From: Pseudomonas sp. Irchel s3f7
GTDB lineage: Bacteria > Pseudomonadota > Gammaproteobacteria > Pseudomonadales > Pseudomonadaceae
Reading direction: 5' to 3'
Length of the DNA stretch: 64,000 bases
NCBI RefSeq assembly: GCF_900187615.1
Contig: NZ_FYDO01000027.1
Span: 1 to 64,000, forward strand
The position numbers and the translations under genes are program-made. Positions 61,579 through 64,000 of the stretch are shown here, one piece after another (position 1 is the stretch's first letter; every line of letters starts with the position of its first letter). The notes under the pieces are model-generated. The model was not told where the DNA came from and did no database searches. It saw nothing but the letters and a program-made list of their open reading frames with translations.

Positions 61579-62526
61579 TCACATTTGCTGCTCCCCCAAC
61601 GGGTGCAAGTTTCGGAAAATCCCTGCCTCCTCCACCAACCAATCGTGCACCGCGCGCACACCCGGATGGCTCAGCGCACCCGGCGCGTACAGCAACATGT
61701 AGCGTTTGTGATTGGGCACTGCCAGACCAAACGGTACGATCAACGCCCCGCGCTCCAACTCATCGTTGAGCAGAGTTCGTCGGGCAATCGCCACGCCCAT
61801 CCCGGCAATGGCCGCTTCGATCGTCAGGTGATTGCGATTGAAGGTGTGGCCGCGTCGCACATCGGCCCCTTCGAACCCGATGGCATTTAAGTAAAACTCC
61901 CATTCCGCATATTCGTAGCTGCCGCGCCAGGCGGTGATGTCGTGCAACAAGGGGAAATGAATCAAGTCCGCCGGACCATGCAATGGCGGGCGCCCCCGCA
62001 GCAGGCTCGGCGCGCACACCGGGAAAATCTGCTCATCGAGCAAGGCTGTGGATAACAATCCGGGGTAACTGCCGTCGTTCAAGTCGATGGCCAGGTCGAA
62101 ATCCCCTTCGTGCAACGGCACGCTGCTGTCCTCGGCCACCAGACGCAATTGAATGTCCGGAAAACGCTGCTGCAAACGTGGCAAGCGCGGGGTCAGCCAT
62201 TTGCTCAGAAAGGATGGAATCGAACGCACCCGCAGAATCCCGCTGATCATACCCGCGTCCAGTCGTCGCAACTCCGCATCGATGCTGCCGTAGGCCTCGT
62301 TGACGGTGATGGCCAGTCGTTGCCCCTGCGCACTCAGTTCCACGCCACGGGCGCGCCGGTGAAACAGGCGGAACCCGAGACGCTCTTCGAGTTGGCGAAT
62401 CTGCTGACTGACCGCCCCGGGTGTGATGTGCAGTTCTTCGGCGCACCGGGTAAACGACAGGTGTCGCGCGGCACAGGCGAACACGTTCAGCCAGACATAA
62501 GTCTGGGCGTGTAATTGGCGGCTCAT
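61579..62526 (-). CDS. LysR-family regulator (GcvA/DsdC-like)
   Basis: A 315-residue LTTR. The HTH lies in FACAARHLSFTRCAEELHITPGAVSQQIRQLEERLGFRLFHRR, the hallmark of the GcvA/AmpR/DsdC subgroup, followed by a substrate-binding domain. It is divergent from sdaA across 136 bp, so it most probably controls serine deamination; the closest functional analogue would be DsdC, the D-serine activator. Effector by inference is serine or glycine. Confidence 0.9.
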   Translation of the reverse strand: MSRQLHAQTYVWLNVFACAARHLSFTRCAEELHITPGAVSQQIRQLEERLGFRLFHRRARGVELSAQGQRLAITVNEAYGSIDAELRRLDAGMISGILRVRSIPSFLSKWLTPRLPRLQQRFPDIQLRLVAEDSSVPLHEGDFDLAIDLNDGSYPGLLSTALLDEQIFPVCAPSLLRGRPPLHGPADLIHFPLLHDITAWRGSYEYAEWEFYLNAIGFEGADVRRGHTFNRNHLTIEAAIAGMGVAIARRTLLNDELERGALIVPFGLAVPNHKRYMLLYAPGALSHPGVRAVHDWLVEEAGIFRNLHPLGEQQM

Positions 62527-62662
62527 CGTTTAGTCCTGCTAAAGGATATCTTAGGAATTTTCGTTGGTCACGTAGGACCTTGGCAGGCAGTATCACCCAC
62601 ATTGCGCTTGTCCTACAAAAATGGCAGCGATTCCTCCTCCATTGCTTTGTATAGGCTTTAGC

Positions 62663-64000
62663 ATGGCTATCAGTGTTTTCGATCTCTTCAAAGTCGGCAT
62701 CGGGCCGTCCAGCTCCCATACCGTCGGTCCGATGCGGGCGGCTGCAACGTTCGCCCAAGCCCTGGTCGATCAGGGTTTTACCGCCGACGTGCGGCGAGTG
62801 GAGATCCGACTGTATGGCTCTTTATCGGCCACCGGTGTCGGCCATGCCACCGACCGCGCCTGCGTGATGGGCCTGATGGGCGAGTGGCCCGACAGCATCG
62901 ACCCCACCACCATTGATCCACGCATTCACACCCTGCGCGAAACCGGTCAGCTGCTGCTGGCCGGCAAAGCGAACATTGCCTTCGACTGGCAACGCGATCT
63001 CCTACTGCTCGACGAGAGCCTGCCCTACCACCCCAACGCGATGTCCCTGACAGCCTTCGGCGAAACCGGTGAACTGTTCGAGCAAACGTATTACTCGGTG
63101 GGTGGCGGTTTCATCATCGAAGCGGCGGAAGCCGAGTCGGGTATCGCACCGTCGAGCGATGTGGTGCTGCCTTACGATTTCTCCAGCGCCGCCGAATTGC
63201 TCAAGCTCTGTAACCAGCACGGCCTGCGCGTTGGCGAATTGATGATGGCCAACGAACGGGCGTGGCGTAGCGATGCGCAAATCCGCCAGGGACTGCTGCA
63301 CATCTGGTCGGTGATGCGCGAGTGCGTCGAGCAAGGGCTACGTCATGAGGGCATCCTGCCGGGCGGTCTGAATGTTCCCCGTCGCGCCGCGAAACTGCAC
63401 CGCAGCCTATTGGAAATCGGCAAGCCGAATGTCATCACGTCCACCTTGTCCGCGATGGAATGGGTGAACCTGTTCGCCCTCGCCGTGAACGAGGAAAACG
63501 CCGCCGGCGGGCGCATGGTCACGGCGCCGACCAACGGTGCGGCAGGGATCATTCCTGCGGTGCTGCACTACTACATGAAGTTCAATCCCGACGCCTCGGA
63601 CGATGACGTCGTCGCCTTCTTTTTGGGTGCGGCAGCCGTTGGCATCCTCTGCAAGAAAAATGCGTCGATCTCCGGTGCCGAAGTCGGCTGTCAGGGCGAA
63701 GTGGGTTCTGCTTGCGCCATGGCTGCCGCCGGTCTCGCGGAGGTGCTTGGCGCCACGCCGGAGCAACTGGAAAACGCCGCCGAAATTGGCCTGGAACACA
63801 ACCTCGGCCTGACCTGCGACCCGGTCGGCGGCCTGGTGCAGGTGCCATGCATCGAGCGCAACGCGATTGCTGCCGTCAAAGCGATCAACGCCACACAAAT
63901 GGCCCTGCGCGGCGATGGTAAACATTTCATTTCCCTGGATCGGGTGATCCGTACCATGCGCGACACCGGTGCCGACATGCACGACAAGTACAAGGAAACT
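62663..64000 (+). CDS. sdaA: L-serine ammonia-lyase, iron-sulfur type (partial)
   Basis: ATG 62663 opens MAISVFDLFKVGIGPSSSHT, the single-chain SdaA N-terminus. The frame is open to the window end with ~446 residues of an expected ~458. It converts serine to pyruvate and ammonia using a [4Fe-4S] cluster; cluster cysteines are expected around ILCKKNASISGAEVGCQGE and NLGLTCDPVGG, all present. No stop is in the window. The divergent LysR gene suggests regulation by serine or glycine. Confidence 0.93.
   Translation, partial: MAISVFDLFKVGIGPSSSHTVGPMRAAATFAQALVDQGFTADVRRVEIRLYGSLSATGVGHATDRACVMGLMGEWPDSIDPTTIDPRIHTLRETGQLLLAGKANIAFDWQRDLLLLDESLPYHPNAMSLTAFGETGELFEQTYYSVGGGFIIEAAEAESGIAPSSDVVLPYDFSSAAELLKLCNQHGLRVGELMMANERAWRSDAQIRQGLLHIWSVMRECVEQGLRHEGILPGGLNVPRRAAKLHRSLLEIGKPNVITSTLSAMEWVNLFALAVNEENAAGGRMVTAPTNGAAGIIPAVLHYYMKFNPDASDDDVVAFFLGAAAVGILCKKNASISGAEVGCQGEVGSACAMAAAGLAEVLGATPEQLENAAEIGLEHNLGLTCDPVGGLVQVPCIERNAIAAVKAINATQMALRGDGKHFISLDRVIRTMRDTGADMHDKYKET

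Noticed and set aside
1..64000. CRISPR arrays, tRNA or rRNA genes, insertion sequences, prophage
   Set aside because: No regularly spaced direct repeats, cloverleaf-like sequences, rRNA stretches, transposase, integrase or phage structural motifs were seen on reading. The only repeats are REP-type.

Overview
The window looks like a chromosomal segment of a fluorescent-group Pseudomonas. The codon use is GC-rich, the gene content is typical (cyo terminal oxidase operon, flavohemoglobin next to a NorR/FhpR regulator, CheV, an AlkK-like acyl-CoA ligase, DUF3077, SdaA), and many REP-type inverted repeats with the core GAGCCTGCTCGC lie between genes. This assignment comes from protein-family recognition by eye; no database search was run. 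No rRNA, tRNA, CRISPR array or insertion sequence was seen.

Layout. 1-12.6 kb: a small K+-channel-like protein, then a long minus-strand unit (alpha/beta hydrolase, DUF1302, DUF1329, YCF48-like, MMPL/RND transporter, acyl-CoA dehydrogenase, acyl-CoA ligase) facing an AraC-type regulator. It looks like an envelope system for a lipid-like substrate coupled to acyl activation and oxidation. 13.7-20.2 kb: a minus-strand catabolic-looking cluster (YeiH exporter, Rieske protein, DsbA/FrnE-like protein, MFS, BKACE beta-keto acid cleavage enzyme, TauD dioxygenase, quinone oxidoreductase). 20.3-31.2 kb: PhoD-like protein, a truncated P-loop gene beside a yefM-yoeB toxin-antitoxin pair, an ArgD-like aminotransferase, LysR, a GGDEF gene interrupted by a stop codon, exported msrB-msrA, a two-component system and a conserved unknown.

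31.5-43.9 kb is the most interesting part: two MocR regulators bracket two minus-strand operons. One is GST, KamA-type radical SAM aminomutase, class IV aminotransferase, Fe/2OG dioxygenase, AurF-type diiron N-oxygenase, lactonase-like MBL hydrolase. The other is MFS exporter, ATP-grasp ligase, RidA, cupin. Together they read as a compact pathway without NRPS or PKS for a small, possibly N-oxidised, beta-amino-acid-derived product. I do not recognise it as a described cluster.

43.9-64 kb: a DUF3077 gene with a strongly structured leader, a HigBA-like pair whose toxin carries a frameshift, cyoABCDE, dsbB, hmp/norR, cheV, a GNAT protein, two tiny genes, a 2-hydroxyacid dehydrogenase, an AT-richer DUF2165 membrane protein, an EamA exporter, AraC, an HPF-like protein, LysR, and sdaA cut by the window end.
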